Positions 36,769 to 46,514 of a DNA stretch of 64,000 bases are shown in pieces (the stretch's first letter is position 1; every line of letters starts with the position of its first letter). The notes under the pieces were generated by a model. That model saw only the letters and a list, made by a program, of their open reading frames with translations, had not been told where the DNA came from and ran no database searches. Both the position numbers and the translations under genes were made by a program. This DNA comes from Alphaproteobacteria bacterium. GTDB taxonomy: Bacteria; Pseudomonadota; Alphaproteobacteria; Rhodobacterales; Rhodobacteraceae. The stretch lies in NCBI GenBank assembly GCA_030425925.1, contig JAUHZO010000003.1, positions 310,001 to 374,000 on the forward strand. The letters run 5' to 3'.

Positions 36769-38749
36769 CCGGCTGGGGCTGCGCCTGCGCTTTGCCCTGT
36801 TCTTTGCCGCGCTGGCCGGGGGCGGGGCCACCTTTCTTGGGGTGGGCCTGTGGCTGGGCTGGTCGCGCGCGGGCGGGGCACCGGACGGATTCGTGATCGC
36901 AGGGCTGGTCGGCGGCTTCGGACTCACCGGGCTGACCGCCTGGATCGCGCTGCTGTTCGACGAGAATGTCGCCCGCCCGATCCTCGCACTTGCCGCGGAG
37001 TTGCACACGCGCGCGCAATCCAACGTGACGGCGGACATCGACGCCGCCCCGGCACGCTATCTTGGCGCGCTGGCCCCGGCGGCACAGGCCATCCATGCCG
37101 AGCTTGAAGCCGCACGTGCCAGCCAGGCCCGGGCCTTTGCCGAACGCACCGCGCGCATGGCGCGGGACAAGGCATTGCTGGAAACCCTGCTGCGCGACCT
37201 GACCCAGGCCGTGCTGGTGCTGTCGGAAGACCGGCACATCCTGCTCTATAACGAAGCCGCCGTTGCGCTTCTGGGGCCGATCGGGCTCAACCGTCCCGTC
37301 GGCAGCTTCCTGCAGCTGGCCCCTGTGGAACAGGCGCTGGCCCGCCACAACGCCGCGCCGGACGGGCGGGCCGAGCCGTTCCTCACCGTGGGTGGCAGCG
37401 GGGACCGGCTGCTGACCGGGGCGGTGTCCGCCGTGCGCTCGGACGCGGTGCTCGTGGGGCATGTGGTGATGTTCCACGACGTCACCGAGGCGCTGCGCAC
37501 CCATGCCGATCTCGAAGCGCTGCTGCGCGAGACGCTGGAAGAGGCACGCCGTCCCGCCATGGCCATGGGCGCGCTGCTGGACGTGCTGGACCTGGGTTCC
37601 GGACCCGGTGCCGACAGCGCCCGCTTTGCCGCGGCCCTGCGCGAAGAGGTTGACCGCCTCTCGGCCCATCTAGGAACCATTGCCGCGCGGCAGGCGGGGA
37701 TGGCCGCGGCACAATGGCCGATCCGCGATGTCGGTGCCGCCGAAATCGCCACCGCGCTGGCCCCGCGCCATCCCGGCCTTGTGAACCGCACCGGAGAGGC
37801 CCGCCTGCGCTGCGACGGGTTTGCCATGACGGCGCTGCTGGACCGCATCCTCGACACGCTGGAACGCGATCCGGCCCGCCGCGACCTTGCGCTGTCCGCC
37901 GAACCGCGCGGGGCCGAGATCTGCCTGGTGCTGGGCTGGTCGGGCCCCGCCATCCCGCAGGGCCAGCTGGAAGAGGCGCTGCGCGCGCCGCTGTCCGAGG
38001 CGTATGGGCCCTATACGGGCCGCGACGCGCTGGACGTGCATCGCAGCGATCTGTGGGCGGAACCCGGGCCGCGCATCGTGCTGCCCCTGCCCGCCGCCGG
38101 GGCCGATCCGGACGAGGCACAGCCACACCGCCCGGATTTCTACGATTTCGACCTGCCGGCGCAAAGCCGCCCCGGGCTCGACCGCCCGCTGACCGAGCTG
38201 GCTTATGTCGTCTTCGACACCGAAACCACCGGGCTGGACCCGCAGCGCGACGAGGTGGTGCAGATTGCCGGGGTCCGCCTGCTGGGCGCGCGCCTGCTGC
38301 GGGGCGAGACCTTCGACCAGCTGGTCGCCCCGGGCCGCCCGATCCCGGCAGCCGCCACCGCCATCCACGGCATCACCGATGCCATGGTCGACGGCGCGCC
38401 GGGCTTTGCCGCGGTGGCCGAGGCCTTTCGCGGCTTTGCCGAGGACACCGTTCTGGTGGCGCACAATGCGCCCTTCGACATGGCCTTTCTGCACCGCGTC
38501 GGCGGGTTTGCGCATCCGGCGCTGTGCACCGCGCGGCTGTCGAACGCGCTGCACGCCCATACCGGTGCGCACACGCTGGACGATCTGGCGGCGCGCTTCG
38601 GGGTCGAGATCGACGCCGCGCTGCGCCACACCGCGCTCGGCGATGCGCTGGCCACGGCCGAACTGTTCCGCCGCATGTTGCCGCTGCTGGCCGCGCGCGG
38701 GGTGACCACGCTTGGCGCAGCTCTGGACCTGCAGGGCCCGCTTGACTGA
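36761..38749 (+). CDS. Fusion of degenerate sensor kinase and DnaQ-type 3'-5' exonuclease
   Basis: A 662-residue protein. Two membrane helices (about 8-32 and 44-66) and a HAMP/coiled-coil stretch (about 67-140) are followed by a PAS-like domain (about 145-243) and a region shaped like a histidine-kinase dimerisation domain. There the usual H-box reads LEEARRPAMAM (about 260-270), with Glu where the phosphoacceptor His belongs, and no ATP-binding N or G boxes are seen in the following 200 residues. Residues about 480-645 are a complete DEDDh exonuclease: FDTETTGLDP (about 484), HGITDAMVDG, VAHNAPFDM (about 566) and HTALGDALAT (about 624). Homologues of the exonuclease sit beside this symporter elsewhere, annotated as DNA polymerase III epsilon, but this is not a polymerase subunit by context. 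Target unknown. Confidence 0.85.
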   Translation: MLDRLGLRLRFALFFAALAGGGATFLGVGLWLGWSRAGGAPDGFVIAGLVGGFGLTGLTAWIALLFDENVARPILALAAELHTRAQSNVTADIDAAPARYLGALAPAAQAIHAELEAARASQARAFAERTARMARDKALLETLLRDLTQAVLVLSEDRHILLYNEAAVALLGPIGLNRPVGSFLQLAPVEQALARHNAAPDGRAEPFLTVGGSGDRLLTGAVSAVRSDAVLVGHVVMFHDVTEALRTHADLEALLRETLEEARRPAMAMGALLDVLDLGSGPGADSARFAAALREEVDRLSAHLGTIAARQAGMAAAQWPIRDVGAAEIATALAPRHPGLVNRTGEARLRCDGFAMTALLDRILDTLERDPARRDLALSAEPRGAEICLVLGWSGPAIPQGQLEEALRAPLSEAYGPYTGRDALDVHRSDLWAEPGPRIVLPLPAAGADPDEAQPHRPDFYDFDLPAQSRPGLDRPLTELAYVVFDTETTGLDPQRDEVVQIAGVRLLGARLLRGETFDQLVAPGRPIPAAATAIHGITDAMVDGAPGFAAVAEAFRGFAEDTVLVAHNAPFDMAFLHRVGGFAHPALCTARLSNALHAHTGAHTLDDLAARFGVEIDAALRHTALGDALATAELFRRMLPLLAARGVTTLGAALDLQGPLD

Positions 38750-38759
38750 TCGCGCGGCC

Positions 38760-39350
38760 TTATCCCGCCAGCAGCGCCAGCCCCACCACCGCCAGCATCG
38801 CCAGCGCCATGACGATGTTGATGGCGCGCTGAACATGGGCGTGCAGATCCATCCGCCGCAGCGTGACCCCGGCCCAGAGCCAGAGCAGGTGGATCGGGAT
38901 CCAGAGCGCGTTGAAGATCACCAGCTTGATCGCGGTTTCGGCCCAAAGCGCATCGGGCAGAAAGGCAAAGCCGGAGAACAGCGTGGTCGACACCACATAG
39001 GCCTTGGGGTTGATCGGCTGCAGCGCAAAGCCGTTCCAGAAGCCGGGCTTTGACTGCGCCTCGATAAAGCCGATCCGCGCGCCCGCAAAGGCGATGCGGG
39101 CCGCCATGTAACACAGGTAGGCGACCGAAGCGAAGAGCAGGATCTGCCGCAGCCCGTCGACGGCGAACACGACAGCCGCAACCCCGGTGATGACCAGCAG
39201 CGCCACGGTGAAATTGCCCACGAACAGCCCCGCCACATAGGCCAGCCCCGCCCGGTAGCCAAAGGCAGACCCCACCCCGGCGGTCGACAGGACGCCGGGC
39301 CCCGGCGTGATGACGAGGAAAAAGGCGGCAAGCGCGAATTCCAGCATCAC
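38760..39350 (-). CDS. LysE/RhtB-family amino-acid exporter
   Basis: A 196-residue inner-membrane exporter with six helices. The N-terminal [26 protein letters not shown] (two pieces of the LysE signature, about 11-36) and the central [15 protein letters not shown] (about 103-117) are characteristic. It overlaps the MR-type enzyme gene upstream by 4 bp, so the two are co-translated. Members export amino acids or similar small metabolites; the partner enzyme suggests a sugar-acid or related overflow product, which is inference. It converges on the sensor-exonuclease gene with 10 bp between stops. Confidence 0.88.
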   Translation of the reverse strand: MMLEFALAAFFLVITPGPGVLSTAGVGSAFGYRAGLAYVAGLFVGNFTVALLVITGVAAVVFAVDGLRQILLFASVAYLCYMAARIAFAGARIGFIEAQSKPGFWNGFALQPINPKAYVVSTTLFSGFAFLPDALWAETAIKLVIFNALWIPIHLLWLWAGVTLRRMDLHAHVQRAINIVMALAMLAVVGLALLAG

Positions 39351-40438
39351 TGCACCTCGAACGGGGCCAGGCGGTCCCAGTCAAAAGTGACGCCGATGCC
39401 AGGTGCCTCGGGTGCCACGGCACGGCCGTTCCGGATCACCAGCGGCCGCGTCGTGTAGCGGTCGATGGGGAAGGAATGCACCTCCAGCCAGCCGCCATGC
39501 GGTTGGGCAGAGACCAGCGAGACGTGCAGTTCCTGCATCCCGTGCGAACAGACCGGCACGCTATGGCGGGACGCCAGCGTCGCAACCTGCAGCCAGCCGG
39601 TGATCCCGCCGCAATTGCTGGCATCAGGCTGGATGAAGCCCAGCTTGCCCTGTCCCAGCGCCATCTCGAATTCATGGATCGTGTGCAGGTTCTCGCCTTG
39701 TGCCACAGGCATGCCGGTGGCTTCGGTGATCCGCGCGTAATCGGCGTAGAGATCCGGCAGGACCGGTTCCTCGAACCACAGGATGTCCTGATCGCTGACG
39801 GCGTTCGCCAGCCGGATCGCGTCCTCGACCTCCAGCGCATAGTTCGCGTCGATGGCAAAGCCCGCCTCTGGCCCGATCTGCTGCCGAACGGCGCGGATGC
39901 GGGCGATGTCGTCGGCCCGGTCGGGCTGGCCGATCTTGATCTTGACCGCGTTCAACCCGGCATCAAGGTAGCCCTGTACATGCGCCAACAGCTTTGGCAA
40001 CGGATAGGCTAGGTCAATCCCGCCCCCATAGGCAAGGCACGTCGCATCCGCGCCGCCTGCCGCCCTGACCAGGGGCAGGCCTTGCGCTTTCAGCCGCAGG
40101 TCCCACAGCGCGATATCCACCGCCGAGATGGCAAAACTCAGGATCCCGCCCCGCCCGACATAGTGCATGTGCCACTGCATCGCGTCATTCAGCGCCTCGA
40201 CATCGTCGGCATCCTGCCCCTGCAGGAAGGGTGAAAGGTCATGCGCGATCAGGGCCCGGGTCGCGTGGCCGCCCCGACCGCCATTATAGGTATAGCCGGT
40301 GCCCTGCCGCCCGTCCTCCAGCGTGACCGTGGCGGTGATCAGGTGGAAATGCGTATGCGCCCCATGCTTTGCGTCCACCAGCACCTCGTCCAGCGGTACT
40401 GCGAACAGCCGCGCCTCGACCGATGTGATGGCTGTCAT
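39347..40438 (-). CDS. Mandelate racemase/muconate lactonizing-type sugar-acid dehydratase
   Basis: A 363-residue enolase-superfamily enzyme. The capping domain covers about 1-125; the barrel has the KxK base motif AVKIKIG (about 163-169), metal ligands in DANYAL (about 197), FEEPVLP (about 222) and [10 protein letters not shown] (about 247), and the His-bearing [10 protein letters not shown] (about 298-307). This set of motifs fits acid-sugar dehydratases of the MR subgroup. The exact sugar acid is not readable. It is the first gene of a pair with the LysE exporter. Confidence 0.85.
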   Translation of the reverse strand: MTAITSVEARLFAVPLDEVLVDAKHGAHTHFHLITATVTLEDGRQGTGYTYNGGRGGHATRALIAHDLSPFLQGQDADDVEALNDAMQWHMHYVGRGGILSFAISAVDIALWDLRLKAQGLPLVRAAGGADATCLAYGGGIDLAYPLPKLLAHVQGYLDAGLNAVKIKIGQPDRADDIARIRAVRQQIGPEAGFAIDANYALEVEDAIRLANAVSDQDILWFEEPVLPDLYADYARITEATGMPVAQGENLHTIHEFEMALGQGKLGFIQPDASNCGGITGWLQVATLASRHSVPVCSHGMQELHVSLVSAQPHGGWLEVHSFPIDRYTTRPLVIRNGRAVAPEAPGIGVTFDWDRLAPFEVQ

Positions 40439-40500
40439 GCTCGTCCTCCCTGCGCCGCACTGTCGGGGCGGGGGCGGGCGCTGTCCAGCGGTTTCGGTCC

Positions 40501-41733
40501 TCAGCGCAGGGCAGGCTTCAGCTCTGCCGTCGGAAAGCAGGTGGCGCGGCGGCCATTGGCCTCCTGCCAGCGCCCGATGGAGCGGCGGGTCTTGTAGCCC
40601 GGCAGCCCGTCGACACCGCCCACGTCGTGACCCATCTTGACCAGCGCCGCCTGCATCGTCGCCACGTCAGAGCGATAAAGCCCCCCGACATCGCCCCATC
40701 GCGCGGTGAAATCGCCCATGCCGTACTGGATGCGATCCCCCACATGGCCCACAAACAACGCGTAAAGGTCGGAGGTGTTGTAATCCTTCAGCACGTAGAA
40801 ATTCGGCGTCACGATGAAGGCGGGGCCAAAGCGGCCCGCGGGCATCAACAGGAAGCCTTCGCCGCGCCGTTCGTGATCGGGAAAGGCCTTGCCGCCGACG
40901 CGGGTGATGCCCAGCGCCTCCCAGTCGCGGATGCGGCGGCCCTGGTCCGGGCCTTCGAGCGTGCAGGACACCGCTTCGGGCACCACCACTTCGAACCCCC
41001 AGTCGCGCCCCTTTTGCCAGCCATGGCGGGCAAGGTAGTTGGCGATGGAAAAGATCGTGTCGGTTTCCGACCCCCAGATATCGGCGCGCCCGTCGCCTGT
41101 GCCATCGGCCGCGTAGCGCAGGAAGGAGGTCGGCATGAATTGCGGCTGTCCCAGCGCCCCGGCCCAGCTGCTGGCCAGCCGACCACCCGGTGCGTGCCCG
41201 GCCTCGGCGATCTGCAGCGCGGCGATCAGTTCGTCGGTGAAATAGGCCGCGCGGGTGGACATGAAGCCCTTGGTCCCAAGCACCTGGAAGGCATCGTGCC
41301 GGATCGGCACCTGGCCATAGCCGCTTTCGCGCCCCCAGATGCCCAGCACGATGCGCCCGGGCACGCCGGTCTGGCGCTCGGCTGCCGCCAGCGCGCTGGC
41401 ATGGCGCTGCGCCATGCGCCGCCCCGTCGCGGTCGCCCCGTCGATGGAGCCGCGGTTGAAATACCTGGCGGGCTGGCCGAACTCGGCCTGGCGCTGGCGC
41501 TTGGGCGTGGTGGCCCGCGTGCCCGGCGGGACAAGATCGGGCAGGTCCCAGTTCAGCGTGACCCGCTGAAAGGCCGCGTCGAAGGTGCTGCGCGACACAC
41601 CCTTGCGGCGCGCCTCGGGCCAGATCGTCTGTTCCAGCCAGGCGCGGAACTGCCGTTCCACCGCCGCCCGATCCTGTGCTGCGCCGGGTGTCAGAAACAC
41701 CGCCATGGAAAGAAGAAATACCAGAACCCGCAT
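40501..41733 (-). CDS. Lytic murein transglycosylase, MltB type
   Basis: A 410-residue periplasmic enzyme that cleaves peptidoglycan to 1,6-anhydro products. A short signal peptide ([20 protein letters not shown]) is followed by the SLT-2 domain; the catalytic Glu lies in [11 protein letters not shown] (about 131-141), with [17 protein letters not shown] (about 192-208) and the C-terminal segments typical of MltB. A C-terminal peptidoglycan-binding domain (about 345-400, [20 protein letters not shown]) follows. It is functionally unrelated to the surrounding sugar-acid genes. Confidence 0.93.
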   Translation of the reverse strand: MRVLVFLLSMAVFLTPGAAQDRAAVERQFRAWLEQTIWPEARRKGVSRSTFDAAFQRVTLNWDLPDLVPPGTRATTPKRQRQAEFGQPARYFNRGSIDGATATGRRMAQRHASALAAAERQTGVPGRIVLGIWGRESGYGQVPIRHDAFQVLGTKGFMSTRAAYFTDELIAALQIAEAGHAPGGRLASSWAGALGQPQFMPTSFLRYAADGTGDGRADIWGSETDTIFSIANYLARHGWQKGRDWGFEVVVPEAVSCTLEGPDQGRRIRDWEALGITRVGGKAFPDHERRGEGFLLMPAGRFGPAFIVTPNFYVLKDYNTSDLYALFVGHVGDRIQYGMGDFTARWGDVGGLYRSDVATMQAALVKMGHDVGGVDGLPGYKTRRSIGRWQEANGRRATCFPTAELKPALR

Positions 41734-41839
41734 ACCGCCCGCACCCGTTTGCCCAGCTTTGCGCGCACGCTAACGCAGAGCAGTCACGGCTGGGAACACT
41801 TTCCTGTGTGACCGGCAAGACCCCGCCGCAGCCGAGCAC

Positions 41840-41868
41840 CGCCGTCCCGGACCTGATCCGGGACGGCG
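41840..41868. repeat. Palindromic unit with CCTGA loop
   Basis: A perfect 12-bp stem around the 5-nt loop CCTGA, core CCGTCCCGGA/TCCGGGACGG. It lies a few bases past the stop of the 2-hydroxyacid dehydrogenase gene and can serve as its terminator. It shares the GTCCCGG...CCGGGAC plan and a C(C/T)TGA loop with the two units of the inverted repeat at 54535-54618. Confidence 0.7.
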
Positions 41869-41873
41869 GAGGA

Positions 41874-42809
41874 TCACGCGATATCGCGGCACTCCGGCAC
41901 CGGCGTGCGCACCGTGCCGTGCGCCAGGTGATCCAGCAGGTTGTCCACTACCAGATCCCCCATGGCCTGCCGCGTCTGCACCGTCGCCGAGCCCACATGC
42001 GGCAACAGCACCACATTGCCGAGCGCGCGCAGACGCTCCGGCACATGCGGCTCGGCCTCGAACACATCCAGCCCGGCCCAGCCCAGCTTGCCCGTTTCGA
42101 GACAATCGATCAGTGCCGCCTCGTCCACCACCGTGCCGCGCGCCACGTTGATCAGCGTGCCGCCCGGGCCCAACGCCTCCAGCACCGCGCGGTTGACCAG
42201 GTGCCGGGTGGCCGCCCCGCCCGGCGTGATGACCATCAGGCAATCCACCTCGCGCGCCATGTCCACAAGGTCTGCGAAATACCGAAAGGGCACATCCTTT
42301 TCCGAGCGGGTGTGATAGACGATCTCGGCGTCAAAGACCGACAGCTTGCGCGCGATCTCCTGCCCGATCCTGCCCATCCCCAGGATGCCGACCGTCTGCC
42401 CGTCCACCGACCGCGTCAGCGGCGCGCCGCCCTCGTGCTCCCACCGGCCCGAGCGGACATAGGCCTCGTCGCGCAGCAGCTCGCGGTAACAGGCCATCAT
42501 CAGCATCAGGGCGGTGGTCGCCACCTCGGCGTTCAGAACGTCCGGCGTGTGGGTCACGATCACTCCGCGCCGCGCCGCCTCGGCGGCGTCGATCGTGTCA
42601 TAGCCCACACCGTAATTGGCAAAGACCCGCAGGTCCGGCAGCCGGTCGAACAGGCTGGCATCGATCCGCGTGTGGCCCAGCATGCAGGCATGGCGGATGC
42701 CCGCGCCCGACCCGTTCAGGTCGTCCAGCCGCACCAGCTCGAACGCACCCGACAGCCGATCCAGCATGCGCGCGGTCGGCTGGCCGACCACCAGCAGCCG
42801 CTCAGGCAT
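41874..42809 (-). CDS. D-2-hydroxyacid dehydrogenase
   Basis: A 311-residue NAD(P)-dependent dehydrogenase of the glyoxylate/hydroxypyruvate reductase class. The Rossmann motif GILGMGRIGQEIARKL is at about 139-154, the substrate Arg/nucleotide region in NVARGTVVDEAAL (about 223-235), the active-site Glu in EAEPHVP (about 251) and the catalytic His in LLPHVGSAT (about 268-276). The start overlaps the end of the FAH-family gene by 8 bp. In this operon it could reduce a 2-keto acid or glycolaldehyde-derived product; the precise substrate is unknown. Confidence 0.9.
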   Translation of the reverse strand: MPERLLVVGQPTARMLDRLSGAFELVRLDDLNGSGAGIRHACMLGHTRIDASLFDRLPDLRVFANYGVGYDTIDAAEAARRGVIVTHTPDVLNAEVATTALMLMMACYRELLRDEAYVRSGRWEHEGGAPLTRSVDGQTVGILGMGRIGQEIARKLSVFDAEIVYHTRSEKDVPFRYFADLVDMAREVDCLMVITPGGAATRHLVNRAVLEALGPGGTLINVARGTVVDEAALIDCLETGKLGWAGLDVFEAEPHVPERLRALGNVVLLPHVGSATVQTRQAMGDLVVDNLLDHLAHGTVRTPVPECRDIA

Positions 42810-43647
42810 CGCGCACGACGTTCTGGCGCTGCGTGCCCAGCCCGTCGATCCCCAGCTCCATCACGTCGCCTTCCTTGAGAAACACCGGCTCCGGCTTCAT
42901 GCCCAGTCCCACGCCCGGAGGCGTCCCGGTCGAGATCACGTCGCCCGGCTCCAGCGTGAACAGATGGCTCAGATGTTCGATGATCTCGGCCACGGTAAAG
43001 ATCATGGTGGCGGTGTTGCCGGTCTGCATGCGTTTGCCGTTCACATCCAGCCACATGCCCAGCGCCTGCGGATCCGCCACCTCGTCGCGGGTCACCAGCC
43101 ACGGGCCGGTGGGCCCGAACGTGTCGCAGCTTTTGCCCTTGGTCCACTGGCCGGTCAGGTTGGCCTGGAAATGCCGTTCCGACACGTCGTTCACGACGCA
43201 ATAGCCCGCCACGTGGTTCAGCGCGTCCTCTTTCGAGACGTATTTCGCGCGGGTGCCGATCACCACGCCCAGTTCCACCTCCCAATCGGTCTTTTCCGAC
43301 TGGCGCGGCATCGAGACATCGTCATTCGGGCCCACGATGGCGGAGTTCGCCTTGAAGAACAGGATGGGATGATCCGGGATCGCCGCGCCGGTCTCGGCGG
43401 CATGGTCGGAATAGTTCAGCCCGATACAAAGGAACTTGCCGATATTGCCGACGCAGGCCCCGATGCGCGGCGTGCCCTCGACCGCCGGCAGGCTCGCCGG
43501 ATCGAGCGTGCGCAGCCGGTCCAGCGTGGCCTCATCCAGCATCGCCCCGGTGATGTCATCCACATGCGCGCTCAGATCCCGCAGCACATCGCCATCCATC
43601 ATGCCGGGCTTTTCCGCGCCCTTCTCGCCGTAGCGTACCAGTTTCAT
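42802..43647 (-). CDS. FAH-family hydrolase, diketo-deoxy-sugar-acid type
   Basis: A 281-residue fumarylacetoacetate-hydrolase-fold enzyme. The start at 43647 (MKLVRYGEKGAEKPGMM) has AAGGAA upstream and matches the family N-terminus. Metal ligands are visible in VVIGTRAKYV and EVELGV (about 140-150) and in DVSERHFQAN (about 170-179). The N-terminal half with RDLSAHV and VEGTPRIGACVGNIGKFLCIG resembles 2,4-diketo-3-deoxy-L-fuconate hydrolases that split the sugar acid to pyruvate and lactate in the non-phosphorylative fucose/rhamnose route. Similar proteins are often called ureidoglycolate lyase by error. Confidence 0.83.
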   Translation of the reverse strand: MKLVRYGEKGAEKPGMMDGDVLRDLSAHVDDITGAMLDEATLDRLRTLDPASLPAVEGTPRIGACVGNIGKFLCIGLNYSDHAAETGAAIPDHPILFFKANSAIVGPNDDVSMPRQSEKTDWEVELGVVIGTRAKYVSKEDALNHVAGYCVVNDVSERHFQANLTGQWTKGKSCDTFGPTGPWLVTRDEVADPQALGMWLDVNGKRMQTGNTATMIFTVAEIIEHLSHLFTLEPGDVISTGTPPGVGLGMKPEPVFLKEGDVMELGIDGLGTQRQNVVRDA

Positions 43648-43673
43648 CTCTGTTCCTTTCTCTGAAAGCTTGC

Positions 43674-43697
43674 GTAGGGCGGGGTTCACCCCGCCGC
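43674..43697. repeat. 24-bp palindromic repeat, copy 2
   Basis: Identical in all 24 bases to the copy at 7143-7166. It lies 16 bp past the stop of the XylD-type dehydratase gene and 27 bp before the FAH gene start, so it may terminate or attenuate between the two. Confidence 0.8.
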
Positions 43698-43713
43698 GCG
43701 TCTCAAGACATGT

Positions 43714-45513
43714 TCAATGATTGTCGCGCGGCAAATGCTTGCGCGCGATGTCGCGGTAGTCCGGCGCGCCTTTCAGGGTCATGCCCTCGTCGAACCGCCC
43801 CACCAGCCCGCGGAAATACGCCTGCCAGGGCGACTGGCTCTCGGGCGCGGCATAGCCGCCCGCGGCTTCCAGCGCTTCGGCCCGCGCCGCCAGTTCCTCC
43901 AAGGGCACCAGCATGTTGGCGGTGCAGGTGTTGAGGTCGATCCGCACCCGGTCTCCGGTCTTCAACAGCGCCAGCCCGCCGCCATCCGCCGCCTCCGGCG
44001 AGGCGTTCAGGATCGAGGGCGACCCCGAGGTCCCCGATTGCCGCCCGTCACCCACACAAGGCAGGCTCTCCACCCCCTGCCGGATCAGATAGGCGGGCGG
44101 GCGCATGTTCACCACCTCGGCCCCTCCGGGATAGCCCTTGGGCCCGGCACCACGCATGAACAGGATGCACTGCGCATCGATCCCTTCGGCCGGATCGTCG
44201 ATCCTTGCATGGAAATCCTCCGGCCCGTCAAACACGATGGCACGCCCCTCGAACGCGTTCGGATCCTCGGGGTTCGACAGGAAAGTCTTGCGGAAATAGG
44301 CCGAGATCACGCTGGTCTTCATCAAGGCGCTGTCAAAGAGATTGCCGCTGAGATTGATGAACCCCGCATGCGCCACCATCGGCGCGTCGACCGGCTTGAT
44401 CACATCGGTGTTTGCCGACCGCATGTCGCCACAGTTCTCGCCCATCGCCCGGCCGTTCGCCGTCACCGCATCCGGATGCGGCAAAAGCCCCGCCGCCATC
44501 AGCTCGCCCACCACCGCAGGCACCCCGCCCGCGCGCTGGTAATCCTCGCCCAGGTATTCCCCGGCCGGCTGCAGGTTCACGAGCAGGGGAATCTTGTGCC
44601 CGATCTTCTGCCAGTCGTCATTGTCCAGTGGTACTCCCAGATGCCGGGCAATCCCGTTCAGATGGATCGGCGCATTGGTCGACCCGCCAATCGCCGAGTT
44701 GACCACGATGGCGTTCTCGAAGGCATCCCGCGTCATGATGTCCGACGGGCGCAGATCCTCCCACACCATCTCCACGATGCGCTTGCCCGTCGCATAGGCC
44801 ATCTGCCCGCGCTCCCGATACGGGGCCGGGATCGCGGCCGAGCCGGGCAACTGCATGCCCAGAGCCTCGGCCAGAGAGTTCATCGTCGTGGCCGTGCCCA
44901 TCGTGTTGCAATAGCCCACCGAGGGCGTCGACGAGGCCACGATGTCAAAGAACCCGTCATCGTCGATCTCCCCCGCCGCATGCATCTCGCGCGCCTTCCA
45001 CACGATGGTGCCGGACCCGGTCCTCTGGCCGCGGAACCAGCCGTTCAGCATCGGCCCCACCGAAAACGCGATCGCCGGAATGTTCACCGTCGCTGCCGCC
45101 ATCAACAAGGCCGGTGTGGTCTTGTCGCAGCCAATGTTCAACACCACCCCGTCCAGCGGATAGCCAAACAAGGTCTCCACCAGCGACAGATAGGCCAGGT
45201 TCCGGTCCAGCATCGCCGTGGGCCGCTTGCCCGTCTCCTGGATCGGATGCACCGGCACCTCGATACAGGTGCCGCCCGCCGCGATGATCCCGTCCCGCAC
45301 CCGCTTCGACAACTCGACATGATGGCGGTTGCAGGGGCTCAGATCGCTGCCCGTCTGCGCAATCGCGATGATCGGCTTGCCCGATTGCAACTCTTCCCGC
45401 GTCAGCCCGTAATTCAGGTAGCGCTCCAGATAAAGCGCCGTCATCTCCTGGTTGTCCGGATTGTTGAACCACTTGCGTGACCGCAAATCCGCGATGCCGA
45501 TCTTCCCTGCCAT
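43714..45513 (-). CDS. IlvD/Edd-family sugar-acid dehydratase, xylonate/arabinonate type
   Basis: A 599-residue iron-sulfur dehydratase. The start at 45513 ([19 protein letters not shown]) agrees with the RSR.WF.NP beginning of Caulobacter XylD-like enzymes; the open frame further up crosses a repeat. Cluster or metal-binding residues are in [10 protein letters not shown] (about 56-65) and IGCDKTTPA (about 124-132), and further in [11 protein letters not shown] (about 195). These enzymes convert aldonates such as D-xylonate, L-arabinonate or L-fuconate to 2-keto-3-deoxy acids. It is followed on the same strand by the FAH hydrolase and dehydrogenase, which handle the product. Confidence 0.9.
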   Translation of the reverse strand: MAGKIGIADLRSRKWFNNPDNQEMTALYLERYLNYGLTREELQSGKPIIAIAQTGSDLSPCNRHHVELSKRVRDGIIAAGGTCIEVPVHPIQETGKRPTAMLDRNLAYLSLVETLFGYPLDGVVLNIGCDKTTPALLMAAATVNIPAIAFSVGPMLNGWFRGQRTGSGTIVWKAREMHAAGEIDDDGFFDIVASSTPSVGYCNTMGTATTMNSLAEALGMQLPGSAAIPAPYRERGQMAYATGKRIVEMVWEDLRPSDIMTRDAFENAIVVNSAIGGSTNAPIHLNGIARHLGVPLDNDDWQKIGHKIPLLVNLQPAGEYLGEDYQRAGGVPAVVGELMAAGLLPHPDAVTANGRAMGENCGDMRSANTDVIKPVDAPMVAHAGFINLSGNLFDSALMKTSVISAYFRKTFLSNPEDPNAFEGRAIVFDGPEDFHARIDDPAEGIDAQCILFMRGAGPKGYPGGAEVVNMRPPAYLIRQGVESLPCVGDGRQSGTSGSPSILNASPEAADGGGLALLKTGDRVRIDLNTCTANMLVPLEELAARAEALEAAGGYAAPESQSPWQAYFRGLVGRFDEGMTLKGAPDYRDIARKHLPRDNH

Positions 45514-45535
45514 CCCCGTGTCCCTCGTCTGAAAA

Positions 45536-45577
45536 GGGGCGCACCCCTGATGCTTCTTCTTGGTGAAAATACCCCGA
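45536..45577 (-). repeat. Intergenic repeat GGGGTATTT..CCAAGAAGAAG, copy B
   Basis: Read on the minus strand this stretch contains CGGGGTATTTTCACCAAGAA GAAG, matching copy A (22955-23004) across the TATTT and CCAAGAAGAAG parts, and ends with a small GGGG/CCCC hairpin. It sits between the SDR gene stop and the dehydratase start, in the same orientation relative to the downstream gene as copy A. Confidence 0.6.
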
Positions 45578-45584
45578 CCCGGCC

Positions 45585-46340
45585 TCAGCCAGACCACCCG
45601 CCATCGATCACGAAAGGCTGCCCGGTGGTAAAGCCGCTCTCGTCACTGGCCAGGTACACCACCAGCGCGGCGATCTCACCGGCGCTGGCCACACGCCCCA
45701 TGGGCTGACGCGCCACAAAGGCCTCCAGCGCCGCCTCGTAGCTGCCCATTTCCTCGCCCAGCGCCTTGACCCGGTCATGCCAGCTGGGGCTTTCCACCGT
45801 GCCCGGGCAGATGCAGTTGCAGCGGATGCCACGCTTGATGTAATCCACCGCCACCGATTTCGTCAGCCCGATCACCGCCGCCTTGGTGGTGCCATAGATG
45901 AACCGGTTCGGCGCGCCGATCACCGAGGAACAGGCCGAGGACATGTTGATGATCGACCCACCCCCGCGCTCCAGCATCCCCGGCAGCGCGGCGCGGATGG
46001 TGCGGAACATCGCCCGCACGTTCAGGTCAAAGGCAAAGTCCCATTCGGCATCCGTCGCATCCAGCGCCGTGCCGTGATGCACGAAGCCCGCGCAGTTGAA
46101 CAGAACGTCGGGCTGCGCTGCCGCGACACCGGCCCGTACGGAGGCATCATCGCGCGCGTCCAGTTCGAGAATTTCGATATTTTCGGGATTCTCTGTGCGA
46201 ATCGAATCGAGCAAAGCCGCGTTCACATCCGTCGCCCAGACCTGCGCACCTTCCGCCGCCATGGCCAGCGCACTGGCGCGCCCGATTCCCTGCCCGGCTG
46301 CCGTCACCAGCACCCGCTTCCCTGCAAGCCGTTGAGCCAT
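45585..46340 (-). CDS. Short-chain dehydrogenase, keto-deoxy-fuconate type
   Basis: A 251-residue SDR. The start at 46340 has GGGGAGGAAA upstream. The NAD-binding TAAGQGIG motif is at about 13-20, the NCAG motif at about 82-85, and the Ser-Tyr-Lys triad in NMSSACSS (about 131) and YGTTK (about 146-150). The N-terminus [17 protein letters not shown] is like 2-keto-3-deoxy-L-fuconate 4-dehydrogenases, which feed the FAH-family hydrolase found two genes away. It heads the minus-strand operon. Confidence 0.87.
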   Translation of the reverse strand: MAQRLAGKRVLVTAAGQGIGRASALAMAAEGAQVWATDVNAALLDSIRTENPENIEILELDARDDASVRAGVAAAQPDVLFNCAGFVHHGTALDATDAEWDFAFDLNVRAMFRTIRAALPGMLERGGGSIINMSSACSSVIGAPNRFIYGTTKAAVIGLTKSVAVDYIKRGIRCNCICPGTVESPSWHDRVKALGEEMGSYEAALEAFVARQPMGRVASAGEIAALVVYLASDESGFTTGQPFVIDGGWSG

Positions 46341-46514
46341 CTCGTTTTCCTCCCCCCGGCCCCGCTGCACCGCCAGTCCGGTCGCGGGTCCTTCCGTCTT
46401 GTTGTCCCGCGCGGCGTTGCGGCGCGGGCTTGCGGCAGTGTCCAGAAATGTGAGCGTATGACAAGGCCCCGCAATTGGCGACAGCCAGCCGGGCCATCGA
46501 AACGGGAGGACGAC

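Noticed and set aside
36761-38749. Calling this protein DNA polymerase III epsilon subunit
   Set aside because: The exonuclease is only the last third; the membrane and PAS-like parts and the signalling neighbours do not fit a replicative proofreading subunit.
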